Source of the DNA: Lytechinus variegatus
Lineage: Eukaryota; Echinodermata; Echinoidea; Temnopleuroida; Toxopneustidae
Reading direction: 5' to 3'
Assembly: GCF_018143015.1 (NCBI RefSeq)
Contig: NC_054750.1
Coordinates: 8,832,501 to 8,896,500 of the forward strand
Length of the DNA stretch: 64,000 nucleotides
A program made the position numbers and the translations under genes. The notes beneath the pieces were generated by a model. The model searched no databases and was not told the DNA's origin. It worked only from the letters and a program-made list of their open reading frames with translations. This document shows positions 49,112 through 59,400 of the stretch, in pieces (the stretch's first letter is position 1; each line of letters starts with the position of its first letter).

Positions 49112-49874
49112 CAGGGGCGTCGATCCATTTTTCAGATTGGGGGGGGGCAAAATCATTAACGTTCCAAAGGCGCTCGATCGTAAAAACATCCACCCACACA
49201 CACACAAATTAATGCGAGCGCGAAGCGCGAGCTAATTTTTTAGTATATTGACAGGAAAAGTGTGCCTGTTTAGGACCGTTTGTAGTAACTCATGAGGAGG
49301 ATACATATGTACGAGTGCCGAGAGTGAGCTGTAAATTCTTTATATTCTGACCTGAAAATTTGATATTCTAAGAATTTCTGGTACCAATGATTAAGATTTG
49401 TATCTAAAAGAAGAATAGATCCGAGCGCGAAGCGCGAGCTGAAAATTTTGATATTTTGATTTGAAAAATGACAGATTAATGGCCGTTTTTTGATAAAGAA
49501 CAAGATATAATTATATCCAAGCAAAGATGATTGCAAATCGGAGCAGGAGTTCTTTTGAGGCCTAGAAATGAAAACGGGACATTTACATTCAGCTATTTAA
49601 TCATGAAAAGTATGGGTTTTTGCTACAGAAATGATGCGAGCGCGAAGCGCGAGCTGAAAATTTTAATATTCCAATCCGAAAAGCGGACATCATGATTTTG
49701 AGCACGATTTTAAACAAAGAACGAGCTTGGTATCTCCATCTCGCTTGCTGACATTACAATTTTTTTTAATGCATATCCGGAATTATTGGGGGGCAAAATG
49801 ATATGTTTGCCCCCCATATTTTCATTGGTGGGGCGATCGCCCCCCTGCCCCCCCCCCCAGGATCGACGCCTCTG
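49112..49874. mobile_element. 763-bp element, CAGGGGCGTCGATCC ends, 19-mer repeats
   Basis: CAGGGGCGTCGATCC at the left and GGATCGACGCCTCTG at the right are inverted copies (one mismatch). Inside are G-runs near the left end, C-runs near the right end, and GCGAGCGCGAAGCGCGAGC or near copies at about 49214, 49421 and 49634, spaced about 210 bp. Each is followed by a similar TGAAAATTTTgATATTCCGA-like stretch. Non-autonomous; the terminus is hAT-like in look only. Confidence 0.75.
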
Positions 49875-50139
49875 AATACAAATAATACGAGATTTGCAAG
49901 AGAGATGTTTGTTTATTGTCAACCCATGTAATAAATGTAAACATCGGGGGATGAGATGGGACATTCCTTTTGTTCGAAAAAATCATATACTTGGTTTTCT
50001 CAAGATTAAGGAATAATTTGTTGAAAGCAAAACCATTTGTTTAATTGGTGATAGCCTCAAGACCAAATGCCTGCGAGACCGAGGGTCCTAGGGATCAAAG
50101 GCCCGCGGGAACGACTTTTTCCCCATTCATGAGGTGTCG

Positions 50140-51070
50140 CGGTCGAGTGGTTTAAGGCGCCTCGTTGCAGCGGCGTAACAGGTGCCTGTTATCAGAGGGG
50201 AGGGGACAGAGTTAAATATTTCCCAGTAATTCCGTCTAGAATTAGTGGCATAACTAGGATTTCAGTTAAGGGGACAGCAGTGAGCACGGGAAGCGCGTCC
50301 AGGGAAGGGGGGGGGGGTGCAGGGAGGGGAGTGTACCCCCTCCCCTCGAGAAGCGTGGAAGGTCAGACGTTCCTTTGAATTGTTCCTTATCTGCTCTCGC
50401 TCATCTCTATGCGTCCTCTGCCTGTTATCGGAAGGGGGGGTGGACATTTGCGGAAGCTCCGACGTTTATTTAAATCGTTTATTGTCTGCACCCGCTCTTC
50501 TTACATTTTGTGCCTGAAATGGAAAGGGGCACAGCCCAAATATATCTCGCTAACTAAGTCTATTGTGGCGAAGCTAGGATTTAATTCAAGGGGGCGACAG
50601 TCAGCACGGGAAGAGGAGCGGGAGCACGTAAGGAATAATTCGAAAAAAAAACCTCAGAGGTTCCGTGCTTTGCGCGGGAAGGAGAAAATTCTTCCTTGTA
50701 GGAAGTGCCTTTCGCGCGCTCAGTATTAAGCGTTTCGCCACTTCGGGTGCTCTCTACCTCCCCGTAAAATTATATCCTTCTGGACTTAGCTACCGGGAAA
50801 TATTTTGGCTCTACCCCCCCCCCTCCCCGAAAACAGACAGAGTACGTATTAAGATGATGAGCGGGAGCAGACAAGGAACGATTCACAGAAACGTCGGAGC
50901 TTTGCACCCCCAAGGGAGCGCGCTTTCCGTGCTCACTACCGCCCCTAAACTGAAATCTTAGCTATGTCACTAATTCTAGACGGAGTTAACGGGAAACATT
51001 TGGCTGTGCCCCCTTCTTCCTCTGATAACAGGCATACGCCGCTGCAACGAGGCGCCTTAAACCACTCGGC
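50140..51070. repeat. Inverted repeat with tRNA-like heads at both ends
   Basis: The left arm (about 50140-50297) starts with GTCGAGTGGTTTAAGGCGCC, GTTGCAGCGGCG. The right arm (about 50917-51070) ends with its mirror GGCGCCTTAAACCACTCGG. The mirrored similarity extends through CTGTTATCAGAGG, the CTAGAATTAGTG / CACTAATTCTAG block, and GAGCACGGGAAGCGCG / CGCGCTTTCCGTGCTC. The heads resemble the 5' half of a tRNA-Leu/Ser gene (A box). The middle has further GCACGGGAAG copies. No complete tRNA fold. Confidence 0.65.
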
Positions 51071-51079
51071 AGATGAAGG

Positions 51080-51780
51080 AAAATAATACAAAAACACAAA
51101 AGTTGGTCTCAAGGGCCTTCGGTCAAATGTTCGGACCCCGTTAAATTTATCCAATTCAATGTTTGCTAACAAGATAAAGTATGTTTTTACATGAAATTGA
51201 AACAGTGGTATCATCAGCAAACAGAGAAAATTTAAAACTTGAAGAACAATTTGTAATGTTATTTATGTAAACAGGAAAAAGAAGTGGGCCTAATACAGAT
51301 CATTGTGGAACTCCACATGAAAAATGACTAAAATGGAATCTGACACCATCGATCACCACAATATTGATTTCTGTGTGATGAGTAACTATAAAAAAAAAAA
51401 ACAATGGGGTGGGACCCCTCTGAGTCCATAAAATTCTAGTTTTTCTACCAAAATGTGTTGAATAATGGTGTCAAAGGTCTTAGATAGGGCAATAAATACA
51501 CTTACGCAGTAATTTCTCATGTCTATTTTATCAGATATCACACTAAATAAATTCAGTACACCGAGAGAGAAATTCTTACGGAATCTAGACTGCAGGGCTA
51601 TTAAAATGTTATTGATGGGAATAAATTTGTAAAGTCTACTGTGAACTATTTTTTTCTAACAATTTGGAGAAGGGCAATAATGCAATTGTTCTGTCGTTAG
51701 TAATGTCATGTTTGTCGCCCTTTTTGTTAATTGGAATTGCCTTAGCTTTTTAGGTTTGTCGGGAAAAATACACAGAGCTG
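51080..51780 (-). pseudogene. Decayed LINE reverse transcriptase fragment
   Basis: The minus strand, read across frames, shows reverse transcriptase landmarks in order: a SKxFDTI..HILVEKLEFYGLRG block, then FSCGVPQ (one stop where G is expected), SVLGPLLFPVYINNI, and FSLFADDTTVS with the catalytic FADD. Several stops and shifts interrupt it, and the ends fade out. Non-LTR class is clear by motif; clade not assigned. Confidence 0.7.
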
Positions 51781-51784
51781 GTGT

Positions 51785-52520
51785 TTAAGGACAAGTTTAC
51801 TCCAACAAAAAGTTGAATTGAATAAAAAGAGATAAATCCAACAAGTATAACGCTGAAAATTTCATCAAAATCGGATGTAAAACAAGAAAGTTGTGACATT
51901 TTAAAGTTTTGCTTTATTTCAAAAAACAGTTATATGCACATCCTGATCGGTATGCAAATGAGGAGACTGATGATGTCATCCACTCGCTATTTCTTTTGTA
52001 TTTTATTATTTGAAATGTAAAACATTAGAACTTTCTCCTCGGTGTCAAGTGAGACAACAACTAATTCATCATGAACATGAGGAATTGGCATTGTTTAATA
52101 CTACATGTATATGGTTAAGTCAAGGTGGTCATTATTGTCGAATCTGTAAAAAATTGAATATTGTATAATTCAAACAATAAAACAATGAATTAGTGAGTGA
52201 GTGACATCATCGACTGTCTCATTTACATGTCACTGAGTTGTGTATATCACTGTTTTGTGAAAAATAAGCGAAACTTTAATTTGAGATAACTTTCTTATTT
52301 TACATCCGATTTTGATGATATTTTCAGCATTATGCTTGTTGGATTTTTCTCTATTTATTAAAATCACATTTTCTGGGGTAAACTTGACCTTAAAGGTCAA
52401 GTTCACCTCAGAAGATTGTTGATTGTAATCAAAAGAGAAAAATCAGATTTTGATTTTTGTTATGTTTGTTGGATTTTTCTCCTTTTATTCAAATTTTGTT
52501 GGGGTGGACTTGTCCTTTAA
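51785..52520. mobile_element. Full plus partial copy of the 18.2-kb MITE
   Basis: TTTAAGGACAAGTTTACTCC at the left mirrors GGGGTAAACTTGACCTTAA at about 52376-52394. Immediately after, AAGGTCAAGTTCACCTCAG starts a partial second copy that ends GGTGGACTTGTCCTTTAA at 52520. Internal blocks (ATCGGATGTAAAA, GATGATGTCATCCACTC) match the family at 18182-18787. Confidence 0.75.
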
Positions 52521-52817
52521 ATTAACATTGGTATTGTTTGCAGTGTAATTTCGGGATTAGGGAAGGATTATATTACCCATTTTCTCAAAACATGTAACAT
52601 ATAGTAAATAAAAGCTCACTTCTGTACATGTCATGAATGCATTCGAACACAAACTCAGCCTCACATACACTCACATGTATAGATGCATGTCGATGATGAT
52701 AGAATTAATGAATTATATTATAGAAAATAATAATGTTAATGAGTATAGTTGAAAATAAATAATTATTCAAGCTTACACCTTAAATAATAAGTAGAGAAAT
52801 GGACGTGGTTAACATGG

Positions 52818-53483
52818 TTATGTTACAGGATATAAGAATTTGTCATCTTTCATTAAAAGCGCCATATCCTTGTTGTAAGGTGCGTAAAAATCGTCCAAAA
52901 TCTGTTTAGTTTCTGGAAGAATCTGTTTCCTCCTTCTGTTCACGTTCTTCTTAGGAGCGTAGATGATTTCATTCTCTCTCTCTTCGCTCAGTTGTCCTGC
53001 GAAAAATAACAATTCCATGAACCATAACAAAATAGACAAAACTGCATACCAACGAAATTCCTGAAAAACAAATGTTTCTGCACGATAATTACTAGGATAA
53101 TTTCATTTGGAGTTATTTTGTCATTAATTTTTCAATCACTTGTGCAGAATAATTAAAGTGTTACTAAAATTGGCAAAGTAGGTTATATTGAAAAACGCAC
53201 GTGCTTTATTGTTGATTGTGTTGATTTCCGATTCTACAGGGTACAAAAAACACATTTTCAATGTATCCTTCCTGTAGGCCTAAATAATTCAAATTCCCAT
53301 TTCTAATGGTCTAGACTTACCTAAGTCGAGAAATTTAATGATTTTTCTATACGTAGAAAGAGGGTGTGTCTCCAAATCCTCTAATCGAATGACGAGTACT
53401 CCGTCAGGTGAAAAAGCTTCCATCCAATCACGAGCGAATACCGAGTAGAGTCCACCCTTTAGTGCAGGAAATACGGTATAGGG
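52818..53483 (-). CDS. Sulfotransferase terminal exons
   Basis: Exon 53483-53321 (acceptor CTTTCAG, donor CTTAG|GTAAGT) encodes the GGLYSVFARDWMEAFSPDGVLVIRLEDLE region, the conserved core after the donor-binding motif. Exon 52996-52818 (acceptor TTTTCGCAG) encodes a basic segment (KKNVNRRRK) and the C-terminal ILPETKQILDDFY helix, ending at TAA. Strong sequence logic and phase agreement. Confidence 0.87.
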
Positions 53484-56400
53484 CTGAAAGGAGGACGGGA
53501 AATATGTATATCAAATAATAATCATATTAAATAATATTGAATAATAATCATAGTCATTTTTTGTTTTTCCTCATGTCAACATTAACCCCTGCAGATTAAA
53601 GATTTCATAGCTTCATTTCAACTCAACATCAGTTCAGGCCAATACACAATTGAACATGTAAAAACCACAAATTAAAACAATTATTGTCAAAATTGTGATC
53701 GATGAAAACAAGGATGGCTATCATTAAATTACACTGACGGTTATTATTATAATTATGATTTTGAAGCGTTTTGCATGGTTGGAATTTTGTAGATAAATAA
53801 ATGAATAAGTCTTTATTTGGCTTCAATTCCAATAACAACATCAACAGTAAATCATGACAATACAAGTAAATAGCAAAGAACAAATGTAAATGCACTACAT
53901 TATTATGGAACATATATAGCAAGATCCATGAGACAAGATGGAAAAGAAACGTTATGACCTTCTAAGGAGCTTAGCTTCTAGGTCATTGGCCACCAGATTG
54001 TTACAAACTTACATGTACACAATCAAGCATTTAAAACATTTGAGAACAAGCAAACAAAAGTATTAAACAAATTTGAGTAAATAACAAAGTATCAATAATC
54101 ATGTTTGCAAAAGATACACAAAAAATGCCAAGAAATTCTATCAGACCTAAAGTATAAGAATCTGAAATTCAAATAGAAGAAACAAAAGAGGTAAAAGAGA
54201 AAAATATGAAAAGTAGAAGAGCTCTAATATCGCATAGATAATTATGGGGAAAATATAAAAAAATAGTAGAGAGCGGTGTTGGCTCAGTCGGTAACGCGTC
54301 TGCCCGTCGAACCAAAGATCGTGGTTTCGAGTCCACCCCGGGCGGATGACTGAAGCCAGTGCGTTGTGTGTCAACGTCTCTCCCATGTTTCATAGATGCA
54401 TGCTATGTTACAATGGAAAACACTCCGTCCCTCGGATAGGACGTTAAATGGAGGCCCCGTGTAGAGGAGAGTCACCACCTTTGCACGTTAAGAACCCACT
54501 GCACTATTCGTATAAGAGTTTATAATTTAGGGGGAAACCCCATGTAGTGGTCCACCTGCATTCCCCCAATCAGTTATATCGGGAGGAAAGACTTGCGGGT
54601 CATAGTGATTCAGTTCGCTTTTCGCCTCCCAGGCACAGGTGACGCCAAACAAATAATAATAATAATAACAAGTTAAAAAGTTAGACAAGATATACCAGCA
54701 GGCATTCGTTTATCGCTCTAAGTGTTTCTTCGGTACAACTGTCTTAGACTTGTTTCTAAAAACACTAAGGCTAACTGATTGCTTTGACGAAGTAGGAAGG
54801 GAGTTCCATAATTTTGGCCCAGTATAAACAAATTGATATTAGCCGAAAACTAGTTTTAACCAATGGCTGGTGGAGAAAAGAAACGTGTCCTATATAGTCA
54901 GAATGGATTTGGTCATTTTAACACATAACTGCATAACGAACCAAGGGCAAGTGGAAGTTCTCTTTTTATTCAGTTATTCATTTAATTGATACTAAAGGCA
55001 TCCGAGGATGAGATCAAATATGTTATGTAAATTAAGTAACTAGTTTTCATATTAAAAACAAGACATCAGTATGGAATCGTAAACCAACTCCTCGTTAGAT
55101 CACTCCTACATTAAGGAGAGCGTTGACTCTTGTTTTCAACATTAACATAATGCTAGCATTTTTCCACATCGTATAAATGGGATGGTCGTGATCAGTCTTT
55201 TGAACTTCATTTATTAGTCAGTTTTTCCATGTCCGTCTGTTCTGATTATCATCCAAGTAGTACATGTCGAAAGGCCTCAGTACATGTATGTTCGATTTTA
55301 AGTTCACCCTGAAGAAATTTTTGTTGTAGAAATAGCAGAAAATTATAAAAATATTGGGGAAGGTTTCAGGGAAATCCGTTAACGATTGAGAAAGTTACTA
55401 GAATTTAAAATAACCTTTGGTCTGGAGTTCCACAGGACTCTGTGGCTGGTCCGTTGATTTTTTACAATGTTTATATCCCCCTACAGGATATTATAAGGGC
55501 ACATGGTATTTCATGTATGATGTACGCTGACGGTTATATGCCTTGTATTCAGTAGAGCTTATTATCCATTTTGAGAAAAAAAAAGACAAAGGAAAGAAAG
55601 AGAAAACAAAAAAAGGAAAAGAAAGGGAAAGGAGAGGAAGGAGGAAAAGGGAAAAGAAAAAAGAATGGAAGGAAGAGGAGAATAAATGAAAGGAAAATAA
55701 TAAAAATGAAGAAATGGAAGGAAAGGAAAAAGAATATGTATATGCATGTGTGTGTGTATATATATTATTTACTAATTCCATGTTCATCTAACTTACAACC
55801 TTGAATTAACAATGCACCATTCCATTTATTAAAGCCCTTATTTTGGATGCCCCATAAATTTCGAATCATCCTAACCTCCCCATATCAAATTTTATCATTT
55901 TTATACAAAACAAAAAAGACATACATGTATTTGATTGGTATATGCGAGATCATTTCACGGGAAAAGACTCTATCATTTTTATTTCTATTTTCTTTTTCGA
56001 GTTTCAAGACTATAGAGTATCCCAAAGGGAGCCCCCTGTCTACACCGGAGAGACAGGACGATGTCTGGACGGTGTCGTTAGAAAGGACGGGATCATGCGG
56101 TAACCTGTAAGATACGATAGTCTTTATGATAATAATAATAATAATAAAAAAGAAAAGAAAAAAAAGGAGAGGAACGATTTTTTTAAAGACACGTCGAAAA
56201 AAAGAAAAGAAATAATAGTTGGCCTAACGAGTTGGCGATAATAGTCAAATATGACTGGTCGCCATTAATTTTCAACAAACAACAACAACGATGTTCAATT
56301 ATACACCACTTTTAGTGCTAGGGATCGATCTTGTGCTATCCAAAGAATGGAAGATTGTTTGAAGGATGTTAGAACTTGGTCATTTCAGAATAAGCTTTCT

Positions 56401-59400
56401 TTAAATGATTCTAAGACTGAACTTGTTCACTTTCATTCTAAGTATTGATCTGATGTTCCTCAAATTATTGTAAGGATCGGGCAGTCTGTAATTAAGCCCT
56501 CAAATATAGTGCGGAATGATCTTGGTGCTGTCATGGATTCATCCCTTTCCATGTCTCAAAATGTTGATGTTATATGTAAGTCTGCCTTTGTAGCTAAAAG
56601 AAAAATAAGTAAAATTCGTATAGGTTTCTTGATCAGAATACATCCCATCGTCTTATTCATGCTTTTGTCACATCTCGGTTAGATAATTGTAATTCCCTTC
56701 TCTTTGGCCTGCGACTCGTCTTGTTTCTTGTGTCCCTAGTTCTTCCCACATTACTCCTGTGCTTCGCAACGAACTCCACTGGCTTCCTATTACTTCTCGT
56801 ATCACCTACAAAATTATTCTTCTTGCTTTCAAGTCATATCATGGTCTAGCTCCTTCATACCTTTCTGAACTCCTTCCTCGATATCAGCCAGTTCGAGTTC
56901 TACGTTCTGCTTCTCAATCTCTTCTTTCTCGATCTCATACTTCTTACAAACAATACGGTCAGCGTTCTTTCTCTTATGCAGCTTCATTTCTTTGGAACAA
57001 TCTCCCCCTACAAATTCTCAATGCTAATAGTGTTAATACATTTAAAGTTATGCTTAAAAGTCTTCTTTTTAAATCTTGATATCATATGTTTATTGGCCCA
57101 TTTGATGGTATTTCTTTATTCATGATCTGGTGAGAAAGTTGTAAATTGTAATATTAGTTTTGATACATTTTGTTGTGCAAAGTATTTCTTTTCCTTTATA
57201 CTTCATTTTCCTCTCTCTTAACCGCTTCGAGGCAATTTTGCGACTTTGCGATATATAAAAATTGTTTATTATTATTATTTATTATTATTATTAAATTTTG
57301 GGATTTGTGACGTCATTATTTAGTAGCTGCCTCTTTATGTTATGCAATATAAAATGCATGAATTTCATTTTTTAATGGTTACCCACGACTTATTATTCTT
57401 GTCTTTTCATGCTCGGATGTGAAAAGATTTGTCTTTTGATATTCTAAAGGTACAGTAAAAAACATTTCTTATCCCAGGAAATGAAAATTCATTGATATTT
57501 AACCAATCACTATGTAGGAATGCTGCTCGCATAAGACCTCATGGATCAAATAATATTTTTTTATTATTTTCTCCCACTTTTACTATAAACTTTTTCTCAG
57601 CGTGAACTCGCCTTTAAGGCTCTTTTACGCCTTTTTTTTCGATAGGCCTACCAAAAAAATAAATTTATTTCGTCATTGGGTCAGTTTGAGAACCCCTGCT
57701 GCAGATCATGCTTCAGCGATTGGTTTACGTACTCCATATGCACCCTTTGCTAGTGCTTGAACCCTTTTCTTGCCTTCAGAAATATAGAGGTAAGCGATGA
57801 ATTCCAATTACCGGAGTTAGAAATGAATATTCATTATGAATGACGTATTCTGTGGAATCCCGGGGGTGTTGAATTTCGGGAATCGAAGAGTCATAGCAGT
57901 GTCATAGCGCGCGTAATTTGATAGCGTTGTAGAGACGTACAAACTATTATGTGGTGCCAAAGAGAACTCGTTTGGACCATTGGCGGCGGAAGCCAAATAT
58001 TTTAGGAGGGGACAACCAAAAAAATTTTGACAAGCAAAAAAAAAAAGGTTCTCAACCCAAAAAATTTTAGGGGGGGGGGGCGTAGGAAAATAAATTGACA
58101 AGCAAAAAAAAAAAAGTCAACAACAAATTTAGGGGGGACCGTCCCCCCCCCCGTCCTCAAATTTAGGGGGGACACGTCCCCCCGCTTCCGCCGCCTATGG
58201 TTTGGAGAACGGTGTAGAGAACTTATGTTGGTTACCAGACTTATTTTAATTTGTCTTCTCGATCTCGGTAGGTAGGTAAAATATTTTTATCTGGGTATAC
58301 CCTTGAGCTGAGGGTCAAGTTTGAGAGATAAGCCTAAATAGCAGCTAGACTTAGCTGGCTAGCTAGACCTACTTAGTAGGCTACTGAGCCAGAACTAGTC
58401 TTAGCCTTAGGTATCAGTGCCTGAGCTGAGGTAGCTACCTAGACGGTATTCTAGTGAGCTACCTCCAGGGGCGGATCCAGCTTTCGCCAATAGGGGGGGG
58501 GGCCGAAAAATATTTTGATCAACATTTTTCTCGATTGGCCGCTACAATCTTGCTTTTTTTTGTTGGTTTTTCACGGGGTAATCCTAACTAAAGACTGAAG
58601 TTTTAAGTATATGTTAGTTTTTATTGCTATAAACAATATTAGGTATCTCATGTGGTCTTAATATATAATGCGAGCGCGAAGCGCGAGCTAAAAATCTTTG
58701 ATATTTTATGTCCTTAGAACTGAAGATTCAGAGCAGTCTTTATAATCATGAACAAAGATAAGTATCCAACTAAACAATGCGAGCGCGAAGCGCGAGCCGA
58801 AATTTTATCATATAGTAACGTGAAAAGTGACTCAATTAGGACTGTTTTTAGTGATTATTGAAGAGGATACAAGTATCACCAAATAAATAATGAGAGTGCG
58901 AAGCGCGAGCTCAAAATTTCTGATATTCCGACCTGAAAAAAATGAACAGTCTAAGCGCGTTTTTATTTAAATAAACAAGCTGTGCGTCTCAAACAATTAA
59001 ATGCGAGCGCGAAGCATGAGCTTAATTTTTTGATATACTGACATGATAAAGGAGCATTTTGACAAATTTTGGTAAGAATTTCCAAAGAGCATAGGTATCT
59101 CACAAATTAAACAATGCGAGCGCATGCGAGCGCGCAGCGCGAGCCGAACATTAATTTTGATACACATTAAACAATTTGTGTAAATCAAACAAAATAATAA
59201 ATGCTTGATGTGCTAGAGAATTGTGTGCAAATTGATATCAGAACTGGATATATTGTATATATACTGGTTATATATTAGTGTCATTTAACCCTCTTGAATG
59301 GGATTCATTACACAGGCAATGCGAGCGCGAAGCGCGAGCGAAATTTTTTATATAAAGTCTATTTTCCAATTCTTCCCCTCACCTTTTTTTTGGTTTCCTT

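Larger units (their letters stand above)
55297..57617. mobile_element. Foldback MITE split by a LINE insertion
   Basis: The left half (55297-55409: AAGTTCACCCTGAAGAAAT, then GCAGAAAATTATAAAAATATT, AAATCCGTTAACGATTGAG) and the right half (about 57293-57617: TTTGTGACGTCATTATTTAG to GCGTGAACTCGCCTTTAA) together match the complete family member at 19474-19974. Between them lies a 5'-truncated LINE. The insertion therefore postdates the MITE. Confidence 0.68.

Noticed and set aside
54271..54345. Functional tRNA gene
   Set aside because: Same reasoning: tRNA-like head of a ~400-bp SINE ending in (AAT)n.
55571..55804. Lys/Arg-rich 77-codon open frame
   Set aside because: Translation of a purine-rich tract in an inserted segment.
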